64,000 bases of DNA from Streptomyces sp. F63 (GCF_018070345.1 NZ_JAGPXX010000014.1:1-64000), one strand, 5' to 3'; positions 31,231-39,889 are shown, counted from the stretch's first letter. The notes: generated by a model not told the origin, from the sequence alone. Translations and numbers: made by a program.

Positions 31231-33438
31231 TCAGTCGGCTGCCGGGCGCCACTGCTGAGCGGCGTGGATCGCCGTCCGGCCGCCCAGGACGCCGACCACG
31301 GCGGCCAGAAGCGCGCATCCGCCTGTCGCTGCCGCGAGCATGCCCCAGGAGAAGCTTCCTTCCTGCACCACGGCGATGAAGAAGACGGAGTGCCAGGCGG
31401 AGACGGTGGCGGCGACGGCCGCCGACACCAGCAGTGGGACGGTCAGATGCCACCAGGCCACCGACCGGTGAATGGCGTGGCTGCCGGTGAGGACGGCCAG
31501 CGGCGCGAGGACGTGCCGCACCCGGGTGAACTCGGCGGCCGCGCTGAGGCTGCCCGCCAGCAGCAGAAGGCCGAGCCCCAGGGAGCCGAAGAGCAGCAGC
31601 CAGTTGTTCAGCCGGGCCTTTCCCGCGGCGCCGACCAGCCAGGTCTCCACGGGGGTTTCCACATTGACGGCCGGCACCAGCGCGTAGGCCGCCCGCTCGA
31701 CCTCGGCGCGCCGGCCCGGGCCCTCGCTGGTCACGATCAGAGAGCTGTGCAGTCGGTCGAGACGGAGTGCGGACGGGGCGACCTGGGCGCGCAGAGCGGG
31801 CCCGTGCCACAGGCGGATCTCCGTCACGCGCGGATCGTCGCCGCCCGCCTGCTCGGGTGCGGCCGGACAACCCAGGCCCAGTGACCTCAGCGCGCGGCAG
31901 GACCCCTGGAGCAGCGCACCGCGCTGGTCGGCGTCCGTCGTGAGCACGAGCACGTGGGAGCCGACCGGGAGGGCGTGGGAGAGCTCGTCGACCACCGTGG
32001 GTGTGATGTCGCGGCTGCGGACGCTGAGAACGGTGTCCCCGACGCGGGCCTCGGAGGCGCGTGCCGCGGCCGCCTTCTCGCCGAGACGGCTGTTCCACAC
32101 CTGGAGTTGGCAGACGAGACCGATCCCGATGACCATGGCGAGGGCCAGCCGCACCACGACACCGGGGTGCGCGACCGTCCACCGGCCGCCGATCAACTGC
32201 CCCGGGCGCCCGGTGCGGAACCCCCGCTCCGCGAGGGCGCCCCCCAGCCGACGGGCGGCGACGGCGGCGACCGACGGCAGCAGCGCCCACATGGCGACCG
32301 TGCCGGTGATGAACGCGACGAGGCCCGGCGTGCCGCGGAGGTACTGGCTGAGTGCCACGACAACGGCGCCCGCGCCGCAACCGGCCAGTCGCCATCGCGG
32401 GATCCGGGAGGAGAAGGACCGGGGCCGGGTGGCGGTGCCGTCCCGTTCGACGCGGTGCAGCAGCACCACCACGCCCAGGGTGACCGCGAAGGACAGCAGC
32501 AGCGCGGCGAGGGCCATCGGCCAGGCGGCCCGCAGATCGCCGCTGTCGAGCAGGTAACCGGTGGGCGGGATCCTGACGTCGGCCGGCAGGATCGCGAGCA
32601 TCGGGAGGACCGCCGAGACGGTCCCGGCCGCGGCGGGCAGGGCGGCCTCCCCGAGGTTGACCAGTGCCCGGTGCCGCCAGGTCCCCCCGAGCGCTTGCAG
32701 CAGGCTGCTGCGGCGGTCGCGCGTGCGGGAGCCGACGCGGGCGGCGACGACCAGCAGCGCCAGCGCGGGCACCCCCGTCAGCGCTCCGAGGGTGAGCAGC
32801 ACATGGCTGAGAGGGCGCTCATGGAGGACCTCACCCATCGGATAGGCCTGGCCGAACCCGCGCACCTGCCTCCAGTCCTCCCGCTCACCCGCGCCCGGCG
32901 CACGGGCGGGCGCGACGTACGCCAGGCGTTCGGAGGGAGAGACGAGCCCCGCCGCGCCGATCGTGCCCGCGTGGCGCCCGTACCGGCCGGCGATGCCCTC
33001 CTGCTCGCCCTCCCTGAGCAGCTCCGGAGAAAGCATCACCTCTCCGGGAGCCGGCCAGCGGGACAGGCCCGGCGGAGGCTCGGCGCCGGGGCTGAGGGGG
33101 TGGAGGTAGACGACGGTGTGAGGGACCTCACCGACCGCGTCGAACGCCTCCCGCCACAGCGCGACAGCTTCCTGCGGCCGCTCTGTGATCAGTGGCCCCC
33201 GCGCCTGGTTGCGTGCCTCCCGCCCGTCGTAGGTGGCGGCTGCGGTGACGGCCGCCAGGGCCACGACGGCGAGTGCCGCCGCGGCGGCGAACAGCGCCCA
33301 GAAGCGCAACCGGTCCCCGGGACCGCCCCGTCCGGCCGCGAACCCGATACGGATCAACTGCCGCCACAGAGACCCGCTGTGCCGTCCTGTCCCGGCGGAG
33401 GGGGCCGGGCGCGATGCCCTCGGGGTGACCGGGCTCAC
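31231..33438 (-). CDS. FtsX/MacB-like ABC transporter permease
   Basis: About 735 residues, in the size range of actinobacterial FtsX-domain permeases with duplicated halves. A first membrane helix (FWALFAAAAALAVVALAAV) precedes an extracytoplasmic domain, then groups of helices such as VLLTLGALTGVPALALLVVAAR and MALAALLLSFAVTLGVVVLL, a second outer domain and C-terminal helices. GTG is the start; it overlaps the ATPase stop (GTGA), so the pair is coupled. Such systems move lipids or peptides or drive envelope signalling rather than bulk drug efflux. A small secreted protein is encoded just upstream and may be its cargo or ligand, which is inference. Confidence 0.88.
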   Translation of the reverse strand: MSPVTPRASRPAPSAGTGRHSGSLWRQLIRIGFAAGRGGPGDRLRFWALFAAAAALAVVALAAVTAAATYDGREARNQARGPLITERPQEAVALWREAFDAVGEVPHTVVYLHPLSPGAEPPPGLSRWPAPGEVMLSPELLREGEQEGIAGRYGRHAGTIGAAGLVSPSERLAYVAPARAPGAGEREDWRQVRGFGQAYPMGEVLHERPLSHVLLTLGALTGVPALALLVVAARVGSRTRDRRSSLLQALGGTWRHRALVNLGEAALPAAAGTVSAVLPMLAILPADVRIPPTGYLLDSGDLRAAWPMALAALLLSFAVTLGVVVLLHRVERDGTATRPRSFSSRIPRWRLAGCGAGAVVVALSQYLRGTPGLVAFITGTVAMWALLPSVAAVAARRLGGALAERGFRTGRPGQLIGGRWTVAHPGVVVRLALAMVIGIGLVCQLQVWNSRLGEKAAAARASEARVGDTVLSVRSRDITPTVVDELSHALPVGSHVLVLTTDADQRGALLQGSCRALRSLGLGCPAAPEQAGGDDPRVTEIRLWHGPALRAQVAPSALRLDRLHSSLIVTSEGPGRRAEVERAAYALVPAVNVETPVETWLVGAAGKARLNNWLLLFGSLGLGLLLLAGSLSAAAEFTRVRHVLAPLAVLTGSHAIHRSVAWWHLTVPLLVSAAVAATVSAWHSVFFIAVVQEGSFSWGMLAAATGGCALLAAVVGVLGGRTAIHAAQQWRPAAD

Positions 33439-34133
33439 GCGCCCACCCCGTTCCGGGCGTCCATGAGCGTCCCGGCCTCCAGCCGCAGGGTCCGCCCGGC
33501 CCGGGCGGCCACCGACGGGTCGTGCGTGACGACCAGCAGGGCACAGCCCCGTTCCCGGGAGACCGTGTAGAGCAGGTCGGCCACGGCCTCCCGCGCCTGC
33601 GGATCGAGCGCACCGGTCGGCTCGTCGGCGAGCAGGACCCCGGGGTCCGTGATCAGAGCGCGGGCCACGGCGGCGCGCTGGCGCTCACCACCGGACAGCA
33701 TTCCGGTCGGCGTCCCGCCCTGTGGCACGCCCAGTTCGGTCAGTAGTTCCGCCGCGCGCCGGTAGGCGTCCCGGTGTTCTCCGCCGCCGAGCAGGACGGG
33801 CAGAGCCACGTTCTCCACCGGTGTGAGTTCGGGCAGCAGTTCGCCGAACTGGAACACCACACCCATGTGCTGCCGACGCACCTGCGCCAACTGCCGCGCG
33901 GGTAACCCGGTCAGCTCCCGGCCGCCCACCCATACCGCGCCGCGGTCCGGCTTGATCAGGCCGAGGACGCACATCAGCAGCGTCGACTTGCCGGAGCCGC
34001 TCGGCCCGGTGACCGCCACCGACTCACCCGGCCCGATATCGAGGTCCACACCGTCCAGGAGTACGCGTTCGCCGAGCCTGTGGCGGATGCCCTCCACCCG
34101 CAGCCCGGCCGGCTCTCCGGCTGTCACGCTCAT
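33435..34133 (-). CDS. ABC transporter ATP-binding protein (MacB/LolD type)
   Basis: 232 residues, one nucleotide-binding domain. Walker A is GPSGSGKSTLL, the Q-loop is VVFQFGELLPELT, the signature MLSGGERQRAAVA, Walker B VLLADEPTGALDP and the H-loop VVTHDP. The VFQ...LLPELTPVENVALP and DEPTGALDP wording is characteristic of the LolD/MacB/FtsE group that serves FtsX-type permeases, and such a permease is encoded next with a GTGA overlap. ATG is preceded by GAGGGG. A T-rich terminator separates this pair from the upstream secreted-protein gene. Confidence 0.93.
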   Translation of the reverse strand: MSVTAGEPAGLRVEGIRHRLGERVLLDGVDLDIGPGESVAVTGPSGSGKSTLLMCVLGLIKPDRGAVWVGGRELTGLPARQLAQVRRQHMGVVFQFGELLPELTPVENVALPVLLGGGEHRDAYRRAAELLTELGVPQGGTPTGMLSGGERQRAAVARALITDPGVLLADEPTGALDPQAREAVADLLYTVSRERGCALLVVTHDPSVAARAGRTLRLEAGTLMDARNGVGA

Positions 34134-34192
34134 GCGCCCCTCATCCCTGCCCCCGTCGCGCCGGGGCTCGCGTGAAACAACAGTTCTCGGAG

Positions 34193-34233
34193 AAAAAAGC
34201 CCGCCGGGCCGGCCGTCGAGCGGCCGACCCGGC
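34193..34233 (-). terminator. Classical rho-independent terminator with T6 tract
   Basis: On the minus strand GCCGGGTCGGCCG, loop CTCGA, CGGCCGGCCCGGC (13 pairs, one G-U) is followed by GGGCTTTTTT. A true T-tract terminator is rare in Streptomyces. It lies between the secreted-protein gene and the ABC operon and would limit read-through. Confidence 0.85.
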
Positions 34234-34253
34234 GAGGACGCCGACGCCTGGTG

Positions 34254-34598
34254 TCAGGGAGCGACCCAGCCGGAGCAGTCGTCCGGAGCCCAGTCGTTCT
34301 CGTCACACGCCTTGAACTTGATGATCCTGGATCCGTCACCTGAGTACACGGTCGTGCCGGGACCGCTGTGGTTCCACAGGGTCCTCTTGGTGCCCGCGCT
34401 CGCGGAGCGGTAGTACTCCGCTTTACCGGGGTCACCGTCCTTGCTGCCGTCCTTCACCGCGATGATGCCGGAATCGTTCTTCGCCGGAGACCAAGCTTTC
34501 ACGCCCCCACCGGTCACGCTGATCGCGACTGCGCTGCTGGTCGGGAGCGCGATACCGACAACCAGAGCCGCTATGGCGGCGGACTTGAGTCTTGTCAT
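34254..34598 (-). CDS. Small secreted protein with one disulfide loop
   Basis: 114 residues. A clear Sec signal peptide (KSAAIAALVVGIALPTSSAVA) leaves a mature protein of about 90 residues, rich in Gly, Ser, Asp and Lys, with a YYRSASAGTKRTLWNHSG stretch and a C-terminal pair of cysteines in CDENDWAPDDCSGW that probably form a disulfide. GGGGGAA lies 5 nt before the ATG. It belongs to a type of short exported Streptomyces protein of unknown function. It precedes an ABC ATPase/permease pair but is separated from it by a strong terminator. Confidence 0.8.
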   Translation of the reverse strand: MTRLKSAAIAALVVGIALPTSSAVAISVTGGGVKAWSPAKNDSGIIAVKDGSKDGDPGKAEYYRSASAGTKRTLWNHSGPGTTVYSGDGSRIIKFKACDENDWAPDDCSGWVAP

Positions 34599-34648
34599 TC
34601 TGTTTCCCCCATTTGGTCATGTGGCTTATCGCAGCCCGAAACTGACAG

Positions 34649-34667
34649 GCTTGATCCTTTATCAAGC
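34649..34667. promoter_or_regulatory. Palindrome GCTTGAT-N5-ATCAAGC upstream of secreted-protein gene
   Basis: A perfect 7+7 inverted repeat 50 nt upstream of the ATG, in an AT-rich promoter region. TTGATT lies further upstream on the minus strand as a possible -35. Probably an operator; regulator unknown. Confidence 0.5.
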
Positions 34668-34673
34668 AGCCTC

Positions 34674-35271
34674 ATGAATCAAGGAATTAAATTTGGCCAC
34701 CACCGCAGAAAAACGGACAATAAGTGGAAGCGTGACCAGCTGAATTCACCTCTCTGGTATGGGGCCTTTGGCGCCGGCTTGCCGGGGGCGGACTCCACGG
34801 ATCCGGAGCCGAGCCGGCATCGCCCCCACCCCTTGCGGAGGGTGACGGCGGGGGTGGGAAGCGGGTGTGCCTGGGTGCGGAGCGCGTCGGCGAGAGGGCT
34901 GCGTTCTGTCGGCCAAGGGACCATGGCGCGTGTTGCGGGAGACCCGGGCGCCGCTCTCCCGTTCGTACACACCGCGTTTGTACGTGCTCACGGGCTGCGA
35001 CCCGGGGTTCCGGCGGGCCATGATGGTGGGGCCGTGAGCGGTTCGGCCCCCCCTGCCGCCCCCGCTCGCGGAGCCCCGTACCGGGCGGTGCGTCGCTCCC
35101 GCCCACCTCCGGCCGCCCGGAACGGGGCGCACCCCGAACTGCCGCACCGGGGCCGGATCTGCCGGCCGGGCCGGGGGCCGGGAGGCGGGGCGACCGGAGC
35201 CGGGGGCACGGCGCGGTCACGGTCCGGGAAGCATCGGGACACCTGGCTGCCAGGCGTGAGCGGGGCGCGCA
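34674..35271. other. Gene-free stretch of about 600 nt
   Basis: An open frame on the plus strand starts at ATG 34674 (MNQGIKFGHHRRKTDNK) but turns into Arg/Gly/Ala-rich sequence that overlaps the next gene, so it is not credible. The first 100 nt are AT-rich, the rest is ordinary G+C-rich spacer. Nothing else was recognised. Confidence 0.5.
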
Positions 35272-35277
35272 TAGGCT
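35272..35277 (+). promoter_or_regulatory. -10 TAGGCT, probable leaderless promoter
   Basis: TAGGCT ends 7 nt before the ATG of the small membrane protein gene and no ribosome site is present, as expected for leaderless mRNA. Confidence 0.5.
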
Positions 35278-35284
35278 CGCGGGC

Positions 35285-35638
35285 ATGGACGTACTCATCG
35301 ATGTCTTCGTCGGCCTGCACATCATCGGTATCGCCTCGCTGCTGGGCGGCTTCCTCGTCCAGATGAAGGCGATGAGCGCCGGCACCGCGCGCATGGTGCC
35401 CGCCATGCTGCACGGGGCGCTGACCATGCTCGTCACCGGTGTGCTGCTCGTCGGGTTCAACGAGATGAACGACGCGATGGTCAACAACGTCAAGATCGGC
35501 GTGAAGCTGGTGGTGCTGGTCGCCATCCTCGGGCTCGTCTACGTCAAGCGGGACGAGGAGCGGGTGTCGAAGGGCGTCTTCGGTGCCGTCGGACTGCTGA
35601 CCGTCCTCAACATCTTCATCGCCGTCCTCTGGCACTGA
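35285..35638 (+). CDS. Small integral membrane protein, four helices
   Basis: 117 residues with four predicted membrane helices: VFVGLHIIGIASLLGGFLV, the segment around MLHGALTMLVTGVLLVGF, KIGVKLVVLVAILGLVYV, and GAVGLLTVLNIFIAVLW. The layout is like DUF2269/CopD-related actinobacterial membrane proteins. It is monocistronic between a long spacer and a converging DsrE gene. The conserved NEMND and VNNVKIGVKL patch lies between helices 2 and 3. Function unknown. Confidence 0.8.
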   Translation: MDVLIDVFVGLHIIGIASLLGGFLVQMKAMSAGTARMVPAMLHGALTMLVTGVLLVGFNEMNDAMVNNVKIGVKLVVLVAILGLVYVKRDEERVSKGVFGAVGLLTVLNIFIAVLWH

Positions 35639-35656
35639 CCGCGGCGACCGGAACAC

Positions 35657-35704
35657 CGGAGCCCGCCCGTCCCCGGCACCTCTTGCCTGGGCGGGCGGGC
35701 TCCG
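35657..35704. terminator. Perfect 13-bp hairpin between converging genes
   Basis: CGGAGCCCGCCCG (35657-35669) pairs with CGGGCGGGCTCCG (35692-35704) across 22 nt. It separates the small membrane protein from the DsrE gene and probably serves both. Confidence 0.75.
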
Positions 35705-35718
35705 CGCTGCTCGGAAGC

Positions 35719-36075
35719 TCAGAACGTGATGACCTGGTCCGCCCAGAGGGTCCAGTCGGCCAGTTCCTCCAGGGTGGAGCGGCGGGCCTCGCCCGTGAGG
35801 AGGTCCTCGCCGAGGCCGCGGGCGTCCATGCACGTCCCGCAGCAGCCCACTTCGGCGCCGTGGCGGAGGCAGGACTCGACCATCCGGTCCAGGTGGTAGT
35901 AGCCGTTGGGGACCTGCTGGCCGGCGATCGCGCAGCCGACCGCGTCCCCCATGAGGAAGACCCGGATCTCTGTTTCCGGCCGCTTGGCGAGGGCGCCGGC
36001 CAGGCGCAGGCCGTTGTAGGAGCGCTCGGTGCCGTAGGGCGGGTCGTTGAGGATGAAGAGGATCCTGCGGCTCAT
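35719..36075 (-). CDS. DsrE-family sulfur-relay protein
   Basis: 118 residues of the DsrE/DsrF fold: ILFILNDPPYGTERSYNGLR, the central VFLMGDAVGCAIAG and the cysteine-rich CLRHGAEVGCCGTCMDARG, whose cysteines are candidates for carrying persulfide. It lies 82 nt after the cysteine desulfurase and is probably the last gene of the sulfur operon that starts with the ArsR-rhodanese gene. Normal length for the family. Acceptor of the sulfur is unknown. Confidence 0.88.
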   Translation of the reverse strand: MSRRILFILNDPPYGTERSYNGLRLAGALAKRPETEIRVFLMGDAVGCAIAGQQVPNGYYHLDRMVESCLRHGAEVGCCGTCMDARGLGEDLLTGEARRSTLEELADWTLWADQVITF

Positions 36076-36157
36076 GGTGGCCTCCGGTGGTGGGAGTGGT
36101 GACGGCTTCCGGGAGGCCCCGGGTCCGGAGCGGGCGGCGGGGCGTACCCGTGCTTCC

Positions 36158-37312
36158 TCAGGGCCGGACGGGTGCGGTGGCGGCGGAGACGAGCAGCTCC
36201 GCGGCGGTGGTGATGTCGTCGCCGGTCGTGTGGCGGCCGATGCCGAGGCGGACGGTGCGGGCCGCCTCGTCCGGGGTGAGGCCGATGGCGGTCAGCACCG
36301 GGGAGGGTGCGGTGGCGACGCTGTGGCAGGCGCTCCCGGCCGAGAACGCCAGTCCGGGCGTGGCGGTCATGAGCCGGTCGGCGGTGTGGCCGGGGAAGGT
36401 GAGGCTCAGGTTGCCGGGCAGCCTGTGGCGGGAGGAGCCGTTGAGCCGCAGGCCGGGCACGGCCGTGGTGAGCGCGCCGAGCAGCCGGTCGCGGTGGGCG
36501 CCGATGCGTGCGGCGTCGGTGCCGTGCTCGGCCCGGGCGATCTCCGCGGCGGCGCCGAGGGCGACGATGCCGGGCACGTTCTCGGTGGCGGCCCGCAGGC
36601 CGTGCTCCTGGCCGCCGCCGACGAGCTGGGGCCGGAGGGCGGGTGTTCCACGGCGGATGTAGAGCGCGCCGACGCCCTTGGGTGCGTACATCTTGTGTCC
36701 CACGAGCGTCAGGAGGTCCACACCGAGGGCATCGACGTCGACCGCGACGGTGGCCGGGCTCTGGGCCGCGTCGGTGTGCAGCAGGATGCCGCGCTCCTGG
36801 GTGACGGCGGCGAGTTCGGCGAGCGGCTGGAGCGTGCCGATCTCGTTGTTGGCGTGCATCACCGACACCAGGACGGTCCCCGGCTCGACGGCCCGGACGA
36901 GGCCGGCGGGGTCCAGACGCCCGTCGGTGCCGACCGGCAGGCGGGTGACGCGGAAGCCCTCGCCGGCGAGCCGGTCGCAGGTGGCCCGGGTCGCCGGGTG
37001 CTCGATCGCGGTGGTGACGATGTGGTCTCCGCGGCCGGCGGCGCGCAGCGCGTGGGCGGCTCCGGTGAGCGCGAGGTGGTTGCTCTCGGTGCCGGAGGAG
37101 GTGAAGACGATTTCGTCGGGACCGGCGGCGCCGATCAGCGCGGCCACCCGGGTGCGGGCCGCCGCGACCGCCGCCGCCGCGGCGCGGCCGTAGGCGTGGG
37201 AGCTGGAGGGGTTGCCGAACTCGCTGGTCAGGTACGGCAGCATCGCCTCCACGACGCGGGGGTCGACGGGGGTGGTGGCCTGGTGGTCGAGGTAGACCGG
37301 CCGGTCGTTCAT
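36158..37312 (-). CDS. Cysteine desulfurase (NifS/IscS family)
   Basis: PLP enzyme removing sulfur from cysteine to form an enzyme persulfide for Fe-S clusters or thio-modification. VYLDHQATTPVDPRVVEAML opens the fold; the PLP contacts include TSSGTESNH, HANNEIGT, HTDAAQ and the Schiff-base lysine in GHKMYAPKG; the catalytic cysteine is in SAGSACHS near residue 327. 384 residues, normal for the family. ATG overlaps the stop of the TusA-like gene (ATGA). The absence of IscU or SufE nearby and the TusA/DsrE company suggest a sulfur-relay rather than a general Fe-S role; that is inference. Confidence 0.93.
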   Translation of the reverse strand: MNDRPVYLDHQATTPVDPRVVEAMLPYLTSEFGNPSSSHAYGRAAAAAVAAARTRVAALIGAAGPDEIVFTSSGTESNHLALTGAAHALRAAGRGDHIVTTAIEHPATRATCDRLAGEGFRVTRLPVGTDGRLDPAGLVRAVEPGTVLVSVMHANNEIGTLQPLAELAAVTQERGILLHTDAAQSPATVAVDVDALGVDLLTLVGHKMYAPKGVGALYIRRGTPALRPQLVGGGQEHGLRAATENVPGIVALGAAAEIARAEHGTDAARIGAHRDRLLGALTTAVPGLRLNGSSRHRLPGNLSLTFPGHTADRLMTATPGLAFSAGSACHSVATAPSPVLTAIGLTPDEAARTVRLGIGRHTTGDDITTAAELLVSAATAPVRP

Positions 37313-37662
37313 GCGGGATCTCCGGCGTTCGGCGGGCGGGGGCCGTCCTCGGCGGGCGGCGCGGAGGGGGTCAGTGGGTGCCACGGTGCGTCGCCCCGGG
37401 TGCGGCGGGCGCCGGGGCTCACCCGCAGGGCGTAGGCCGGCCGGGGCGTACCGGGGACCGGGCCGAGGTAGGTGTGGCCGGTGAGGTGGCACCAGGCCGG
37501 GAGGTCCAGCGGGGCGGCCGGATCGGTGGCGATCAGGTGGACGACCGTGCCGGGCTCGGTCCGGCCGACCCGGCGGCTCAGTTCGAGGATCAGCTCGGCG
37601 CACAGCCGGTCGCCGCCGTCGATGACGAGCGGGGCCGGGGAGCCGGGGCGCTCGGTCGTCAC
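37309..37662 (-). CDS. TusA-like sulfurtransferase with degenerate CPxP motif
   Basis: About 117 residues. LVIDGGDRLCAELILELSRR aligns with the TusA core, keeping the reactive cysteine but lacking the prolines of CPxP, followed by GTVVHLIATDPAAPLDLPAW and a C-terminal strand. A Pro-rich tail extends beyond the usual 80 residues. GTG start overlaps the rhodanese stop (GTGA), and its own stop overlaps the desulfurase ATG, so three genes are translated in chain. It would accept persulfide sulfur from the desulfurase. Confidence 0.8.
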   Translation of the reverse strand: MTTERPGSPAPLVIDGGDRLCAELILELSRRVGRTEPGTVVHLIATDPAAPLDLPAWCHLTGHTYLGPVPGTPRPAYALRVSPGARRTRGDAPWHPLTPSAPPAEDGPRPPNAGDPA

Positions 37663-38324
37663 GCGGCGGCCGTCTCGACGGGCAGCCCGTCCAGCCGCCA
37701 CTCCAGCATTCCGTCGGTGAGCCGGACCGCCTCCCGGCCCCGCTCGCGCAGCAGGCGCACGGCGTCGTAGGCGAGGACGCAGTAGGCGCCGCGGCAGTAC
37801 GCCACCACGTCGGTGTCCGGCGGCAGCTCGGCGATCCGGTCGGCGAGTTCCCCGACCGGGATGGACACGGCGCCGGGGATGTGTCCCGCGGCGTACTCCT
37901 CGGCCGGGCGCACATCGAGGACGACGACCTCACCGGCCGCCGCCCGGGCGAGCAGCTCCTCCCGGCCGACCTCTTTCCCGGTGTCCGCGCCCAGGTAGGC
38001 GGTGCGGGCCGGCTCGACCGCGGGCTGGTGGTTCCGGGCGACCTGGCGCAGCAGCGCGTAGAGGGCGGCGACGTCCTCCCCCGCCAGCCGGTAGTGGACG
38101 CGGACGCCCTCGCGGCGGGTGGCGACCAGACCGGCCTGCTTGAGGGTCTGCAGATGGGCCGAGGCGGTGGTGAGGTTCAGCCCGGCCGCCTTGGCGAGGG
38201 CCTCGACCGGGCGTTCGCCCTGGGCCAGCAGATCCAGTAGTTCCAGGCGCTTTCCGCTGCTCAGGGCCTTGCCGGTACGGGCGAAGGCGTCGTACAGCGC
38301 ACTCTTGCGCGTGGCGTCGGCCAT
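37659..38324 (-). CDS. ArsR-type HTH fused to rhodanese domain
   Basis: 221 residues. An ArsR winged helix fills about residues 10-95 (KRLELLDLLAQGERPVEALA, LNLTTASAHLQTLKQAGLVA), followed by a rhodanese domain (VVLDVRPAEEYAAGHIPGAV) whose active-site loop is CRGAYC, giving a catalytic cysteine. A second cysteine three residues on could form a disulfide. This fused type probably senses reactive or per-sulfide and represses its own operon. ATG is preceded by GGGAGG. The gene starts the sulfur operon and diverges from an MFS gene across a palindromic promoter. Confidence 0.93.
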   Translation of the reverse strand: MADATRKSALYDAFARTGKALSSGKRLELLDLLAQGERPVEALAKAAGLNLTTASAHLQTLKQAGLVATRREGVRVHYRLAGEDVAALYALLRQVARNHQPAVEPARTAYLGADTGKEVGREELLARAAAGEVVVLDVRPAEEYAAGHIPGAVSIPVGELADRIAELPPDTDVVAYCRGAYCVLAYDAVRLLRERGREAVRLTDGMLEWRLDGLPVETAAA

Positions 38325-38340
38325 GCCTTCCTCCCTTTCT

Positions 38341-38363
38341 CCATGGATCTATGGAATATTGTA
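38341..38363 (-). promoter_or_regulatory. Promoter with operator-like palindrome of the sulfur operon
   Basis: On the minus strand TACAAT (38358-38363) is a near-consensus -10. Just downstream, at the expected start of transcription, CCATAGATCCATGG (38341-38354) is an imperfect palindrome (CCATnGATnnATGG core). It is a natural site for the ArsR-type product. The stretch is AT-rich within a G+C-rich surround. Confidence 0.55.
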
Positions 38364-38538
38364 GCCTGAGGGAGGGCTGGGAGGTGCGGAAACGGCCCGC
38401 CTCCCCGGCAGTACCGAGAGGGCCCGGCGGGCGGCCGCCCCGGCCCTACGGTCCCACGGATCCACGGACCCCGCCGTGCCCGGCGGCAGCCCCGGCGACC
38501 CTTCCGCCGCCACCGGACACCCCTGCGAGGAGAAGCGC

Positions 38539-39831
38539 GTGAGCACCCCCCCTACCACCCCGGCCCCCCACGGCATACGGCTGGGGCTGCGCGCCAACCT
38601 CGCCCAGTTCAGCCTGCTCGTCCTTGTCAACGCGCTGGTCGGCGGCATGCTCGGGCAGGAACGCACCGTCCTGCCGCTGCTCGCGGAGGACGTCTTCCAC
38701 CTCTCCGCCTACACCTCCGCCCTCACCTACATCCTCGCCTTCGGCGCGACCAAGGCCGTCACCAACTTCTTCGCCGGCACCTGGTCCGACCGCTTCGGCC
38801 GCAAGCCGGTCCTGATCGCGGGATGGCTGATCGCCCTGCCCGTGCCCGCGATGCTCGCCTGGGGGCCGAGCTGGGGCTGGATCATCGCGGCCAATGTGCT
38901 CCTCGGTATCAACCAGGGCCTGACCTGGTCCACGACCGTCATCATGAAGATCGACCTGGTCGGCCCCGGACGCCGTGGCCTGGCCATGGGCTTCAACGAG
39001 GCCGCCGGGTATGTCGCCGTCGCCGTCACCGCCATGGCCACCGGCGCCATCGCCGACCGGGCGGGGCTGCGGCCCGAGCCGTTCCTGCTCGGCGCCGCCT
39101 ACGTCGTCCTGGCCCTGGGGCTGTCCACCCTCGCCGTCCGCGAGACCCGCGGACACGCCCGGTTCGAAGCCGCCCGTCACACCACCCCGGCGGGCAGCGA
39201 GCACCACGGAGAGCTGACCACCGGGCAGGTGGCGCGCCTCACCAGCTTGAGCGACAGGGCCCTGTCCGCCGCCAGCCAGGCCGGCATGGTCAACAACCTC
39301 AACGACGCACTCGCCTGGGGCATCTTCCCGCTGATCTTCGCCGCCCAGGGCCTGTCCATCGCGCAGATCGGCGTCCTCGCCGCCCTCTACCCGGCCATCT
39401 GGGGTGCGGGCCAGATGCTCACCGGCTGGTGGTCCGACCACATCGGCCGCAAGCGCCTCATCACCACCGGGATGCTGCTCCAGGCCGCCGCCATCGGCCT
39501 CGTCGCCCTCGGCTCCACCTTCGGCGTCTGGGCCGCCGCCCAGATCCTGCTCGGCGTCGGCACCGCACTCGTCTACCCGACGCTCCTCGCCGTCATCGGC
39601 GATGTCGCCCACCCGGCCTGGCGCGCCCGCGCCGTCGGTGTCTACCGCCTGTGGCGCGACGGCGGCTTCGCGGTCGGGGCGCTGCTGGCGGGCGTCCTCG
39701 CCGACCTCTACGGCCTGAGCACCGCCCTCTGGGCCGTCGCCGCCCTCACCGCCGCCTCCGGGCTGGTGGTGGCGGTACGGATGTACGAGACCCGGCCGCC
39801 GCGCGCCGTGACGGCGGAAGACCACACCTGA
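38539..39831 (+). CDS. MFS transporter
   Basis: About 430 residues with 12 predicted membrane helices in two halves. Typical MFS loop motifs lie between helices 2 and 3 (GTWSDRFGRKPVL) and again in the second half (GWWSDHIGRKRLI). GTG was chosen because GAGGAGAAG lies 4-6 nt before it and the upstream open frame is spacer-like. It is transcribed away from the ArsR-rhodanese operon and may export a sulfur compound or toxic oxyanion under the same regulator, which is inference. Ends at a 20-bp hairpin. Confidence 0.9.
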   Translation: MSTPPTTPAPHGIRLGLRANLAQFSLLVLVNALVGGMLGQERTVLPLLAEDVFHLSAYTSALTYILAFGATKAVTNFFAGTWSDRFGRKPVLIAGWLIALPVPAMLAWGPSWGWIIAANVLLGINQGLTWSTTVIMKIDLVGPGRRGLAMGFNEAAGYVAVAVTAMATGAIADRAGLRPEPFLLGAAYVVLALGLSTLAVRETRGHARFEAARHTTPAGSEHHGELTTGQVARLTSLSDRALSAASQAGMVNNLNDALAWGIFPLIFAAQGLSIAQIGVLAALYPAIWGAGQMLTGWWSDHIGRKRLITTGMLLQAAAIGLVALGSTFGVWAAAQILLGVGTALVYPTLLAVIGDVAHPAWRARAVGVYRLWRDGGFAVGALLAGVLADLYGLSTALWAVAALTAASGLVVAVRMYETRPPRAVTAEDHT

Positions 39832-39889
39832 CCCCGCAGCACGCGGAGAGCCTCCGGCGGACGGTCTCCGGTGGACGGCCGGACACGGC

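Noticed and set aside
34674..35366. Open frame starting MNQGIKFGHHRRK
   Set aside because: After about 30 codons it becomes composition-driven Arg/Gly/Ala sequence and it overlaps the small membrane protein gene.
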